Positions 1 to 5,724 of a stretch of 7,649 nucleotides of DNA are shown here, piece after piece. A program made the position numbers and the translations under genes. The stretch's first letter is position 1. Each line of letters opens with the position of its first letter. The notes beneath the pieces were generated by a model. That model was given only the letters and a program-made list of their open reading frames with translations. It searched no databases and was not told the DNA's origin. The stretch is from the NCBI GenBank assembly GCA_964462145.1, contig CAYWYB010000267.1:1-7649 (forward strand). Direction: 5' to 3'. This stretch comes from GCA-2731375 sp964462145 (lineage in GTDB: Bacteria; Pseudomonadota; Alphaproteobacteria; GCA-2731375).

Positions 1-169
1 GATACCGCGCGTCCTGTTCAAACCAGGTGGCCGCCATGAATAATGCGGGTTAGAAGGCCTTGAAGGAATTGACTTTACGCCTGATGTCTACGGTCGGCTG
101 AATTCGCTACACGGCAATTTCGAGGTTTGTGTTAATTTCGTTTGTGATCAACCGCCAAGCCAATATCGA

Positions 170-442
170 GTGCGTGCGCTTCTGGAAACCCTTGAAGCTT
201 ACGCCACCGACAACAGTGAATTCAAATGGGGTGATATCTATATTTTGGCGACACCATTTCAATTTGGCCGGGGCACCGCAGCATCCATAACCCTACAGAG
301 CCGGGAAGAAAAATATTCCGTTGTCCAGCTTGAAGGGGATGATTTATACAGCTTGCAGTCTGCAAGAGATGAGCGCGCACGGCAGGCGCAACTTATGGAA
401 TTCGTCGAGAAATCAGTTCTGCTTGGCCCGGACCGTCACTAA
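170..442 (+). CDS. Unrecognised ORF, possibly the 3' part of a degraded gene
   Basis: This is an open frame of 90 residues if read from the GTG at 170. I do not recognise the family. No ribosome binding site precedes the GTG. The same frame stays open upstream to 44, after a TAA at 41-43, and that extra stretch (with residues such as IDFTPDVYGRLNSLHGNFEV) looks as protein-like as the rest. No ATG, GTG or TTG occurs in frame between 44 and 170, so the true N-terminus is unclear and the gene may be truncated or interrupted. The frame upstream of the TAA (1-40) reads IPRVLFKPGGRHE, which could be the tail of another gene or of the same one. The product looks soluble, mixed alpha/beta, with an acidic central part and a charged C-terminal helix. 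The segment is clearly more AT-rich than the rest of the window, which could mean transfer. It has no operonic link to the minus-strand genes to its right. Confidence 0.4.
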   Translation: MRALLETLEAYATDNSEFKWGDIYILATPFQFGRGTAASITLQSREEKYSVVQLEGDDLYSLQSARDERARQAQLMEFVEKSVLLGPDRH

Positions 443-577
443 TTCTCTGACCGAACTGTGAGCAAACCCGTCAGCTAATTTCACATCGGATAAGCCGACC
501 TTGCAGACGCCAATGTATAGCCGCGACGATCGCATTGTTGGGCCGGCGGCGAGATGAAATCCGTTAGCCCGCGTCCT

Positions 578-608
578 AAAAAATCAAATACCGATCGGGC
601 GCATCGGC
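578..608 (-). terminator. Candidate Rho-independent terminator after the selenoprotein gene
   Basis: Read on the minus strand, CCGAT (607-603) pairs with ATCGG (595-591) around a 7-base loop, with a possible extra G-T pair at the base. It is followed by TATTTGATTTTTT, a U-rich run ending in six U (583-578). It lies about 33 bases past the stop at 641, where the end of the 2381-641 transcript is expected. The stem is short, so termination may be weak. No other terminator is evident between 443 and 640, and I see no gene there. Confidence 0.4.
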
Positions 609-640
609 TTGCTTGCGCACAATTTATCGAGGCAATGGAA

Positions 641-1474
641 CTAGGTCGGCTGCTTGCCGGTAACCGGATCCGGCGCACTTGGCCGGAAAGCGAAATCCAA
701 TTCGTAAATGGTCTTGATCGGTTCGCCCCAATCATAGGGCAGATCGATCATCTCACCAGGCGTCTCGCAGCTCTCCAGCAGCTTCAGGGCATGCATCAGG
801 ATCTCCCTTTGCAAGGCCTGTTCTTCCGGCCGGCCGAATGGATTGCCCATGGGATGGTTGACGAACACCGTGCGCGGCGGCATCGCCAGGGCGGTTATGT
901 CGCGTCCGGTGGAAACGTTAACGGTGGCGATGCCCCGTTCTTCGACCACGCGGGATACCAGACTCACGGTCTGATGATCCAGCGGTCAAGCGGGCACCAT
1001 GACAATGGCATCGACGCCGTCTTGTTGCAGCGCATCGGCGAAGCGCGGCGCCTCGACCTCGATAACCTGACGACGCTTATAGGTGCGGCCCATAAAGCCG
1101 CTCCACAGCCGCTTTGCGACCGCGCCTATGACGCCATCGCCGGCCAGTTCGCGCAACCGTTCAATGGGGAAAATGACGTTGATGTCTTTTTCGCCGTCAC
1201 GGTAGTCGTAATAGGCATCGTTGATTTGAAAACCGTCCCCGGCTGATTGCGGATCGATCTCGTCCAGGCGGAAGTTGTTCTTGGCTGCGGGCTCGAACGG
1301 TTCGGCGTCGGCATAGGATATGCCGCCGCTGGTCAGCATGGATACGGTGCATTCCGAAAGCGGCTTTTTTAGCCTCGTCAGCGGCGCCTCTTCGTTTTCG
1401 GACCATTGATAGGGCGGATAGCCCATGGATTGATAGCTGGCGTTGATGCGATCAACGTAATCGACGGGTTTCAT
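641..1474 (-). CDS. Selenoprotein B-family protein (glycine/sarcosine/betaine reductase GrdB-like) with in-frame UGA = Sec163
   Basis: Read through the UGA at 988-986, this gives one 277-residue protein with selenocysteine at position 163. Family hallmarks run continuously across that codon. The N-terminal half has KPLSECTVSMLTSGG (37-51) and DINVIFPIERLREL (97-110), then GVIG...GFMG (114-129). The segment VDAIVMVPA leads into the UGA, followed by PLDHQTVSLVSRVVEERGIA. The C-terminal half has TVFVNHPMGNPFGRP (202-216). The ATG at 1474 has a strong AGGAGG site 5-12 bases upstream. A SECIS-like hairpin follows the UGA. The first half alone would be a 162-residue fragment, and the second half has no ribosome binding site of its own. 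Clostridial GrdB acts in substrate-specific reductive cleavage of glycine-type amines; the shorter proteobacterial relatives have no role known to me, so the substrate is open. The only Cys residues are 42 and 236, neither next to Sec. It is last in the operon, 39 bases after the GST gene. A true stop or pseudogene is the alternative. Confidence 0.85.
949..984 (-). promoter_or_regulatory. Bacterial SECIS-like hairpin downstream of the UGA
   Basis: On the minus strand, an apical stem CAGAC/GUCUG (973-969 with 963-959) closes a 5-base loop CGUGA (968-964). It continues as A-U and U·G pairs (975-974 with 958-957), a bulged C (976), then GGAU/AUCC (980-977 with 956-953). After one mismatch (981/952) come three more pairs, CGC/GCG (984-982 with 951-949). 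The loop begins 18 bases after the UGA and its second base is G. From memory, bacterial SECIS elements need an apical loop roughly 16-37 bases past the UGA with a G in its first two positions, and this meets both. The bulge on the 5' arm resembles the one in the E. coli fdhF element, though here it is C and sits 7 pairs below the loop. The hairpin is inside the coding sequence. Confidence 0.75.
986..988 (-). other. UGA codon predicted to encode selenocysteine (Sec163)
   Basis: The in-frame TGA lies between GTG CCC GCT and CCG CTG GAT CAT CAG on the minus strand. As I recall, relatives in this family carry Cys or Sec at this point after a VP-A/V motif. Conserved family sequence continues in the same frame for 114 residues to a TAG at 643-641. 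Recoding would require SelB, the selenocysteine tRNA, SelA and SelD from elsewhere in the genome. Confidence 0.8.
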
Positions 1475-1513
1475 GTCTCCTCCTCCTTCTTCCTGCCACG
1501 GCGCGGTTGGCTG

Positions 1514-2134
1514 TTACCCAGTATGTACCGCCACGATTTTTTGTACCGCCGGACGTTCCATCATACGCTGAAAATGCGCATCCACCATGGCCAGACTTGT
1601 GCGGTCAACACTGTCGCCCTCCAGCCACCGGGTCAGGGTGAAGAGGTAGGGATCGCAGATGCTGTATCGATCACCCAATACCCACGGCCCCTTGATCATC
1701 TCCCGGTTGATCAGGTCGAAGCATTCCCCGACCGATTGCGGCACCTTGGCCTTCATGGCCTCGATCGCGTCCGGGTCGTCGGCCCAGCGGTGGCCGCGCC
1801 GCAGATGGGCATGGGCGATATGGACGGTGGAACAGAGATAGCTGTTGAACGCCTGGGCCTGAGCCAGGGCAAAGATATCGTCCAGAGGTGCCAGATGGGC
1901 GGCGGGATAGCTTTGCGCGATGTACAGCAACAGCGCCGGCGTTTCGCTTAACACGCCCTGATCGGTGACCAGGGACGGCACCCGCGCCTTTGGGTTGATG
2001 GCCAGATAATCCGGCGCCTTCTGATCCTCGTTGGCAAAGTCCATGCGGACCGCTTCATAGTCCGCGCCCACCTCTTCCAAGGCAATGTGCGATGCCAGGG
2101 CACAGGTGCCCGGTGCATAGTAAAATCTCAGCAT
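1514..2134 (-). CDS. Glutathione S-transferase, beta-class-like
   Basis: This 206-residue protein is a two-domain cytosolic GST of normal length. The N-terminal thioredoxin-like domain (about 1-80) starts LRFYYAPGTCALASHIALEE, closely resembling the start of E. coli GstA. It carries Cys11 at the beta-class position, the cis-proline motif RVPSL (51-55), and SET (63-65), where the glutathione gamma-glutamyl group normally binds. The helical C-terminal domain has His105 near the place of the beta-class active-site His, and a late GDRYSICDPYLF motif typical of GST folding boxes. I chose the ATG at 2134 because the family begins there and AAAGG lies about 9 bases upstream; an in-frame ATG at 2230 would add 32 unconserved residues overlapping the upstream gene. 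It likely conjugates or reduces electrophiles with glutathione. It sits between the 75-residue gene (19-base gap) and the selenoprotein gene (39-base gap), so all three are probably co-transcribed. Confidence 0.92.
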   Translation of the reverse strand: MLRFYYAPGTCALASHIALEEVGADYEAVRMDFANEDQKAPDYLAINPKARVPSLVTDQGVLSETPALLLYIAQSYPAAHLAPLDDIFALAQAQAFNSYLCSTVHIAHAHLRRGHRWADDPDAIEAMKAKVPQSVGECFDLINREMIKGPWVLGDRYSICDPYLFTLTRWLEGDSVDRTSLAMVDAHFQRMMERPAVQKIVAVHTG

Positions 2135-2153
2135 TGGCCGGCCTTTGCGTGTT

Positions 2154-2381
2154 TTATTCGTCTGCGGAATCGCGCTGCACGAAAGTGGCGGCGTAATAAA
2201 CTTCGCCATCGAAAAGTTCCTCTGGCTCACCCGGCCCCGTCAGCATGAGGAATTTGCGCGGCACGATGGGTCCGGCCAGGGAATAGCCTTTCTCGCCCAT
2301 GGCCCGGCGGTGATATTCCATGGCGGCCGGTGTGAATTCCTTGGCCAGCACGGTGATGCGAACGTCTTCGTTGTCGCTCAT
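2154..2381 (-). CDS. Small conserved-looking protein of unknown function (75 aa)
   Basis: I do not recognise this family. The protein is short, soluble and has no Cys, signal peptide or membrane segment. It starts MSDNEDVRITVLAKEFTPAAMEY, has a basic middle (YHRRAMGEKGY, about 23-33), then RKFLMLTGPGEPEELFDGEVYYAATFV, and ends acidic. It reads like a compact beta-alpha-beta fold. The start at 2381 is preferred because AAGGA lies about 10 bases upstream. An in-frame ATG at 2480 would add 33 residues but has no visible ribosome binding site. It is the first gene of the minus-strand operon, 19 bases before the GST gene, so it is probably linked in function to the GST and selenoprotein. Codon use matches its neighbours. 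Confidence 0.65.
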   Translation of the reverse strand: MSDNEDVRITVLAKEFTPAAMEYHRRAMGEKGYSLAGPIVPRKFLMLTGPGEPEELFDGEVYYAATFVQRDSADE

Positions 2382-2563
2382 GAGGTGAATATCCTTCTTG
2401 AATATGTGCAAATGTTCCTTGGCGCGCCCGCCCAAGTACGGCGCTGCGCCTAACCTTTGATTTAGAGCGTCGCGACCCATGGCGCCAGTAAAATTAGAGC
2501 AATTCTGGTCCGACGGTTCGGCGGCTTGCCTGTGGGAGGGCCGCGCGGTAACAATCTCACCCT
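2382..2563. promoter_or_regulatory. Divergent intergenic region between the selenoprotein operon and the YqaA-type gene
   Basis: These 182 bases separate oppositely oriented genes and must hold the promoter for the minus-strand operon and probably one for the plus-strand gene. I see no convincing -35/-10 pair on either strand. TTAGAGC occurs twice in direct orientation (2462-2468 and 2494-2500), 32 bases apart, about three helical turns. This could be a paired binding site but is short enough to be chance. Confidence 0.35.
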
Positions 2564-2992
2564 ATGACCGCATCCCTCACCGCGCTTTTCCTGAACGCGT
2601 TTATCGCCTCGACCATATTGCCGGCGGCATCCGAGCTATTGCTGTGGGGTATCGTGGCGGACAATCCGGCCATGTTGTGGCCCGCCATCGCCGTGGCCAG
2701 CGCGGGCAATACCGGCGGCGCCGTGGTCAATTGGGCACTGGGGCGGTTCCTCTCACACTTTTCTGACCGCAAATGGTATCCGCTCAAGCCGAAACAGCAG
2801 CAGCGGGCCAGCGCCTGGTTTCAACGCTTTGGCCTATGGTCGCTGCTGTTCGCCTGGCTGCCAATCGTGGGCGACCCGCTGACCGTGGTGGCGGGTGTCC
2901 TTCGGGTACGGCTGCCGATCTTTGTGCTGCTGGTCGCCGTGGGGAAGACCGGGCGCTATGTCATCGTTGCGCTGAGCGCGACGGCGATTTAG
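2564..2992 (+). CDS. yqaA: YqaA/DedA-type inner membrane protein
   Basis: This 142-residue protein matches the YqaA branch of the DedA/SNARE-associated superfamily and is about full length for it. Hydrophobic segments lie at about 5-31, 36-63, 91-113 and 116-142. Diagnostic motifs are GNTGGAVVNWALGRF (48-62), the WF-RFG-WSLLFAWLP stretch (85-100) and IVGDPLTVVAGVLR (101-114), followed by GKTGRYV (127-133). DedA relatives are implicated in membrane lipid transport and envelope homeostasis; the role of YqaA itself is poorly defined. The ATG at 2564 has no clear Shine-Dalgarno sequence; GGAGG near 2535 is too far. The gene appears to be alone on its strand. Its TAG overlaps the TAA of the convergent neighbour within a 4-base overlap. 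Confidence 0.9.
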   Translation: MTASLTALFLNAFIASTILPAASELLLWGIVADNPAMLWPAIAVASAGNTGGAVVNWALGRFLSHFSDRKWYPLKPKQQQRASAWFQRFGLWSLLFAWLPIVGDPLTVVAGVLRVRLPIFVLLVAVGKTGRYVIVALSATAI

Positions 2993-3570
2993 TCCGCATG
3001 CGGCGAGGGCACGCCGTCCGGCGGCCAGGCGGCAACGCCGTCTTCCAACGGAATGTGCAGGCTTTTCAGCATGATCGAAAATGTATTCCAATTGCAGATC
3101 GCCGCCACCAGTTCCAGGCGCTCCTCGTGACTTTTCAGATGTTCGGCACAGGCCTGCCAACTCGCCTCGCCGACGCCGCCGTGGTCCAGTACATCGTCCG
3201 TGGCCGCAATTACCGCCAGTTCAGCGGCGCCCAGGCAGGTGGCGTTCTCGGGGTCGCGGACGGCCAGGGTTTCTTCCTCGCTTAAGCCGATGCGCAGGGA
3301 AACCGGCCAATGCTGGGTCCATTCGTACATCGCACCCGTACGCCAGCCGATGCGCATGATGATCAATTCGCGCAGGCGGTCATCCAGCTTGTTGCCGCGA
3401 TACAGCAACATGGCCAAACCCTTGGCCATGACGGAGGCCAGTTCCGGATGCCGTGACATGATGCGAAACACATTCAGGCCGGACATGGTCGATGGCACGC
3501 CGGCTTCCTTGCCGATGGCGCGGGCCTCGTCCTCCGGCAGCATGGGCACCCGTGGTTCTATGGCCGTCAT
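2989..3570 (-). CDS. Carboxymuconolactone decarboxylase (CMD) family protein
   Basis: This 193-residue helical protein belongs to the CMD/AhpD-like superfamily. The core motif is DDRLRELIIMRIGWRTGAMYEWTQH (63-87), followed by a second helical part with AAELAVIAATDDVLDHG (115-131) and a conserved-looking tail NWNTFSIMLKSLHIPLEDG. It has EWTQH (83-87) and lacks the CxxC pair of AhpD peroxidases, so a thiol peroxidase role is unlikely. It could be a decarboxylase, isomerase or hydrolase-like enzyme on ring-cleavage or lactone intermediates. The ATG at 3570 has GAGGAG about 10 bases upstream. It diverges from the alcohol dehydrogenase gene across a 161-base region, so the two may share control and belong to one catabolic unit. 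Substrate unknown. Confidence 0.88.
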   Translation of the reverse strand: MTAIEPRVPMLPEDEARAIGKEAGVPSTMSGLNVFRIMSRHPELASVMAKGLAMLLYRGNKLDDRLRELIIMRIGWRTGAMYEWTQHWPVSLRIGLSEEETLAVRDPENATCLGAAELAVIAATDDVLDHGGVGEASWQACAEHLKSHEERLELVAAICNWNTFSIMLKSLHIPLEDGVAAWPPDGVPSPHAD

Positions 3571-3731
3571 CTCTACAAACTCCTCGTGGCATTTATTGGA
3601 CCCGCAAGGTGCCGTGTTCCGAAGCCGATGACAACAGAAAAACTAACGGCTGTTAGAAAAAATTTGGGCCGTTTGATGCTTTGCCGTAAACTGTCGCCAA
3701 CGGATACATTTGCCCAACTGAGGAAAGTTAC
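3571..3731. promoter_or_regulatory. Divergent promoter region with an operator-like dyad
   Basis: This region separates the CMD-family gene (minus) from the dehydrogenase operon (plus). At 3643-3656 lies the near-perfect dyad CTAACGGCTGTTAG, with 6 of 7 symmetric pairs, flanked by A-rich tracts, as expected for a TetR- or MarR-type operator. A weak sigma-70-like pair on the plus strand is TTGCCG (3681-3686) and TACATT (3705-3710) with an 18-base spacer. No regulator gene is in the window. Confidence 0.4.
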
Positions 3732-4829
3732 ATGGCGCAACGAACCAGCCTGGCCATGGTGCAGACCGCACCGCGCACATTGGAGGCACAGAGCCTGCCG
3801 ATCCCGGAGATTGACGAGGACAGTGCCCTGATGCGGGTGGAGGCCTGCGGCATTTGCGGCAGCGACTACGAGCAATACGAAGGTGTCCTCCGCGCGCCCA
3901 TGCCGGCGGTGCCGGGGCATGAACCGCTTGGCATTATCGAGGCAATTGGCGATCGCGCGGCGCGGCGCTGGGGTGTGGACGTGGGCGACAGGGTGGCGGT
4001 GGAAACCATGCTGTCCTGCCGCTTTTGTTCCTCCTGCCTGGGCGGTAATTATCACCTGTGCGATGACCGGCGGATCTATTCCTATATTCCCTTGAGTGAT
4101 GAACCGGGCCTGTGGGGTGCCTATTCGGAATATATGTTCATCCACGGCAATTCCATCGTGCACAAGATGGACAAAACCTTGGCGCCGGAAATTGCCGTCA
4201 TGTTCAATCCCCTCGGCGCCGGCTACCGCTGGGCCGTGGAAGTGCCGCAAACCGGGCCGGGAGACACGGTGGTGATCCTGGGGCCGGGACAGCGCGGCTT
4301 GGCATCCGTTCTGGCATGCAAGGATGCGGGCGCCGGCACGGTGATTGTCACCGGCTTGGCGGCGGATGCCAAGAAGATGGAAGTCGCCAAGGCGTTCGGG
4401 GCCGACTACACAATTGATGTGGAGAACGAAAACGCGAAACAGCGGATCCGGGAAATCACCAATGGCAAGGGGGCTGATATCGTCGTCGATGTCACTTCAT
4501 ATGCCGTCGAGCCGGTTGCTGAGTCTCTCAGCTATGTGCGTTCGGGCGGCACCATCGTGCTGGCGGGCGCCAAAGGCTACAAAAACATTCCCGGCTTCGT
4601 CTCCGACAAGGTCATGATGAAGGAGATCACCATCAAGGGTGTAATCGGCGTGACCTCGACGGGCTATGAAAAGGCCATCAACCTGATCGAGTCCGGCTCC
4701 GTGCCCTTGGAGATGATGCACACCCATAACTTTGATCTGCGCGAGGCGGAACGTGCCATTCAAATTCTGGCCCGCGAGATCCCGAACGAGGAATCTATCC
4801 ATTCCTGTCTGATACCTAATCTAGCCTAA
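3732..4829 (+). CDS. Zinc-dependent medium-chain alcohol dehydrogenase
   Basis: This 365-residue MDR-family enzyme oxidises an alcohol with NAD(P) as hydride acceptor. The catalytic zinc site is visible as Cys42 in ACGICGSD and His63-Glu64 in PGHE. The structural zinc site is Cys96, 99, 102 and 110 with standard C-x2-C-x2-C-x7-C spacing. The Rossmann motif is GPGQRG (184-189), a variant of GxGxxG. Where threonine or sorbitol dehydrogenase-type enzymes have an acidic fourth zinc-site residue, this protein has MFNPLGAGYRWA with Asn159. The C-terminal half has the usual GADIVVDVTS and GGTIVLAG segments. The start is well placed, with GAGGAAA about 8 bases upstream. It opens the plus-strand operon, 17 bases before the thioesterase gene. 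The overall sequence resembles L-threonine/sorbitol dehydrogenase relatives, but the substrate cannot be assigned. Confidence 0.93.
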   Translation: MAQRTSLAMVQTAPRTLEAQSLPIPEIDEDSALMRVEACGICGSDYEQYEGVLRAPMPAVPGHEPLGIIEAIGDRAARRWGVDVGDRVAVETMLSCRFCSSCLGGNYHLCDDRRIYSYIPLSDEPGLWGAYSEYMFIHGNSIVHKMDKTLAPEIAVMFNPLGAGYRWAVEVPQTGPGDTVVILGPGQRGLASVLACKDAGAGTVIVTGLAADAKKMEVAKAFGADYTIDVENENAKQRIREITNGKGADIVVDVTSYAVEPVAESLSYVRSGGTIVLAGAKGYKNIPGFVSDKVMMKEITIKGVIGVTSTGYEKAINLIESGSVPLEMMHTHNFDLREAERAIQILAREIPNEESIHSCLIPNLA

Positions 4830-4846
4830 GGGACTGAACCTAAACG

Positions 4847-5695
4847 ATGAGTGATTTTGTCAAAAACTGGGTCGATCAATCGGCCTACTGCCAAACTCTG
4901 GGCATGCGCCTGGCCGGACTGACCGATGATACGGCAACCATCGCGTTGCCGTTTATTGATGCCAATGCCAATCCGGGCAATGCGTTGCATGGCGGCGTTG
5001 CGGCCTCTGCTTCCGTCACTGCCGCCCACGCCCTGGCCCGCCATGTGCTGGGCGAGGAGACCGGACCCTGGCATACCATGGATTTTCAGATCAACTATCT
5101 GGCCGCCGCCATTGGCGAGGATATCCAGGCCACGGCACGGCTGCTGCGCCGGGGTAAGGAATTGTGTTTCATGACGGTGGATGTCACGGGCGATGACGGC
5201 AAGGCCATTGCGCAGTGTTCCATTGCGGTGCGCGGCCGCCAGGGCCGCGACGGTGTCGAGACGCCGACGGCCGCCGGCGACCATGGCGAGGTGGAGCCCG
5301 GCTTCATGGGCGACCGCATCGCGGCCAATCCGTTTATTTCGGGCCGTGGCATCGCCATGGACTTCATGCGCGACGGCCAGGTGCGCCTGCTCATGCCGTG
5401 GCAGGACAGCAATGGCGATCAGCTGGGCGGCATACATGAAGGCGCGGCCCTGGCGTTGTTGGATACGGCGGGTGCTATGTGTTCCTGGTCGATCACCGGC
5501 CTGGGCAAGTTCAAGGCCTCCACACCATCAATTCAGGCCCAGGTCCTGGCCCCGCCGCCCAAGGCCGATCTGGTCGCTTATGGCAATGTGGGTTACCGCG
5601 ATAACGAGATGTATTGGAATGATATCGAGGTTGCCGACGTCGCCACGGGACGGCTGGTCGCACGCGGCACGGTGCTCTATCGTATCTTTGCCTAA
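4847..5695 (+). CDS. Tandem-hotdog acyl-CoA thioesterase (PaaI-like)
   Basis: This 282-residue protein holds two PaaI-type hotdog domains, about 10-130 and 165-282, joined by an acidic linker. Single-domain PaaI proteins are near 140 residues, so this is a fused duplication. Domain 1 has ALHGGVAASAS (46-56) and QINYLAAAIGEDI. Domain 2 has GGIHEGAALALLDTAGA (194-210) and AQVLAPPPKADLVAYGNVGYRD. By E. coli PaaI spacing (His52 to Asp61), domain 2 keeps the acid as Asp206 nine residues after His197, whereas domain 1 has Val57 there. The fused pair may therefore form a pseudo-dimer with only one full active site. It likely hydrolyses an acyl-CoA to acid and CoA in the cytoplasm. The ribosome binding site is weak (AAGGGA about 17 bases upstream), so it may depend on translation of the dehydrogenase gene that ends just before it. 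Confidence 0.88.
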   Translation: MSDFVKNWVDQSAYCQTLGMRLAGLTDDTATIALPFIDANANPGNALHGGVAASASVTAAHALARHVLGEETGPWHTMDFQINYLAAAIGEDIQATARLLRRGKELCFMTVDVTGDDGKAIAQCSIAVRGRQGRDGVETPTAAGDHGEVEPGFMGDRIAANPFISGRGIAMDFMRDGQVRLLMPWQDSNGDQLGGIHEGAALALLDTAGAMCSWSITGLGKFKASTPSIQAQVLAPPPKADLVAYGNVGYRDNEMYWNDIEVADVATGRLVARGTVLYRIFA

Positions 5696-5724
5696 CGTTT
5701 GATTCCATTTCGGGGAGGGCATTC

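Noticed and set aside
1..70. A complete tRNA, including a selenocysteine tRNA, at the left edge
   Set aside because: TTCAAA next to GGCCGCC recalls part of the E. coli selenocysteine tRNA, but I could not build matching T and acceptor arms downstream, and the 5' part is outside the window.
641..988. The selenoprotein gene as a simple nonsense-mutated pseudogene
   Set aside because: The UGA falls exactly at the expected redox residue and is followed by a hairpin of correct spacing. No other disruption occurs in 277 codons.
554..1246. A 230-codon plus-strand open frame opposite the selenoprotein gene
   Set aside because: It is antisense to clear family motifs, has no recognisable domain and no ribosome binding site. 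It is a by-product of GC-rich codon use.
1406..1951. A 181-codon plus-strand open frame opposite the GST gene
   Set aside because: The minus strand encodes a full-length GST with conserved motifs, so this is a shadow.
3573..4250. A 225-codon minus-strand open frame covering the divergent region and the start of the dehydrogenase gene
   Set aside because: It lies opposite the zinc-binding motifs of the dehydrogenase, has no domain resemblance and includes promoter-like DNA.
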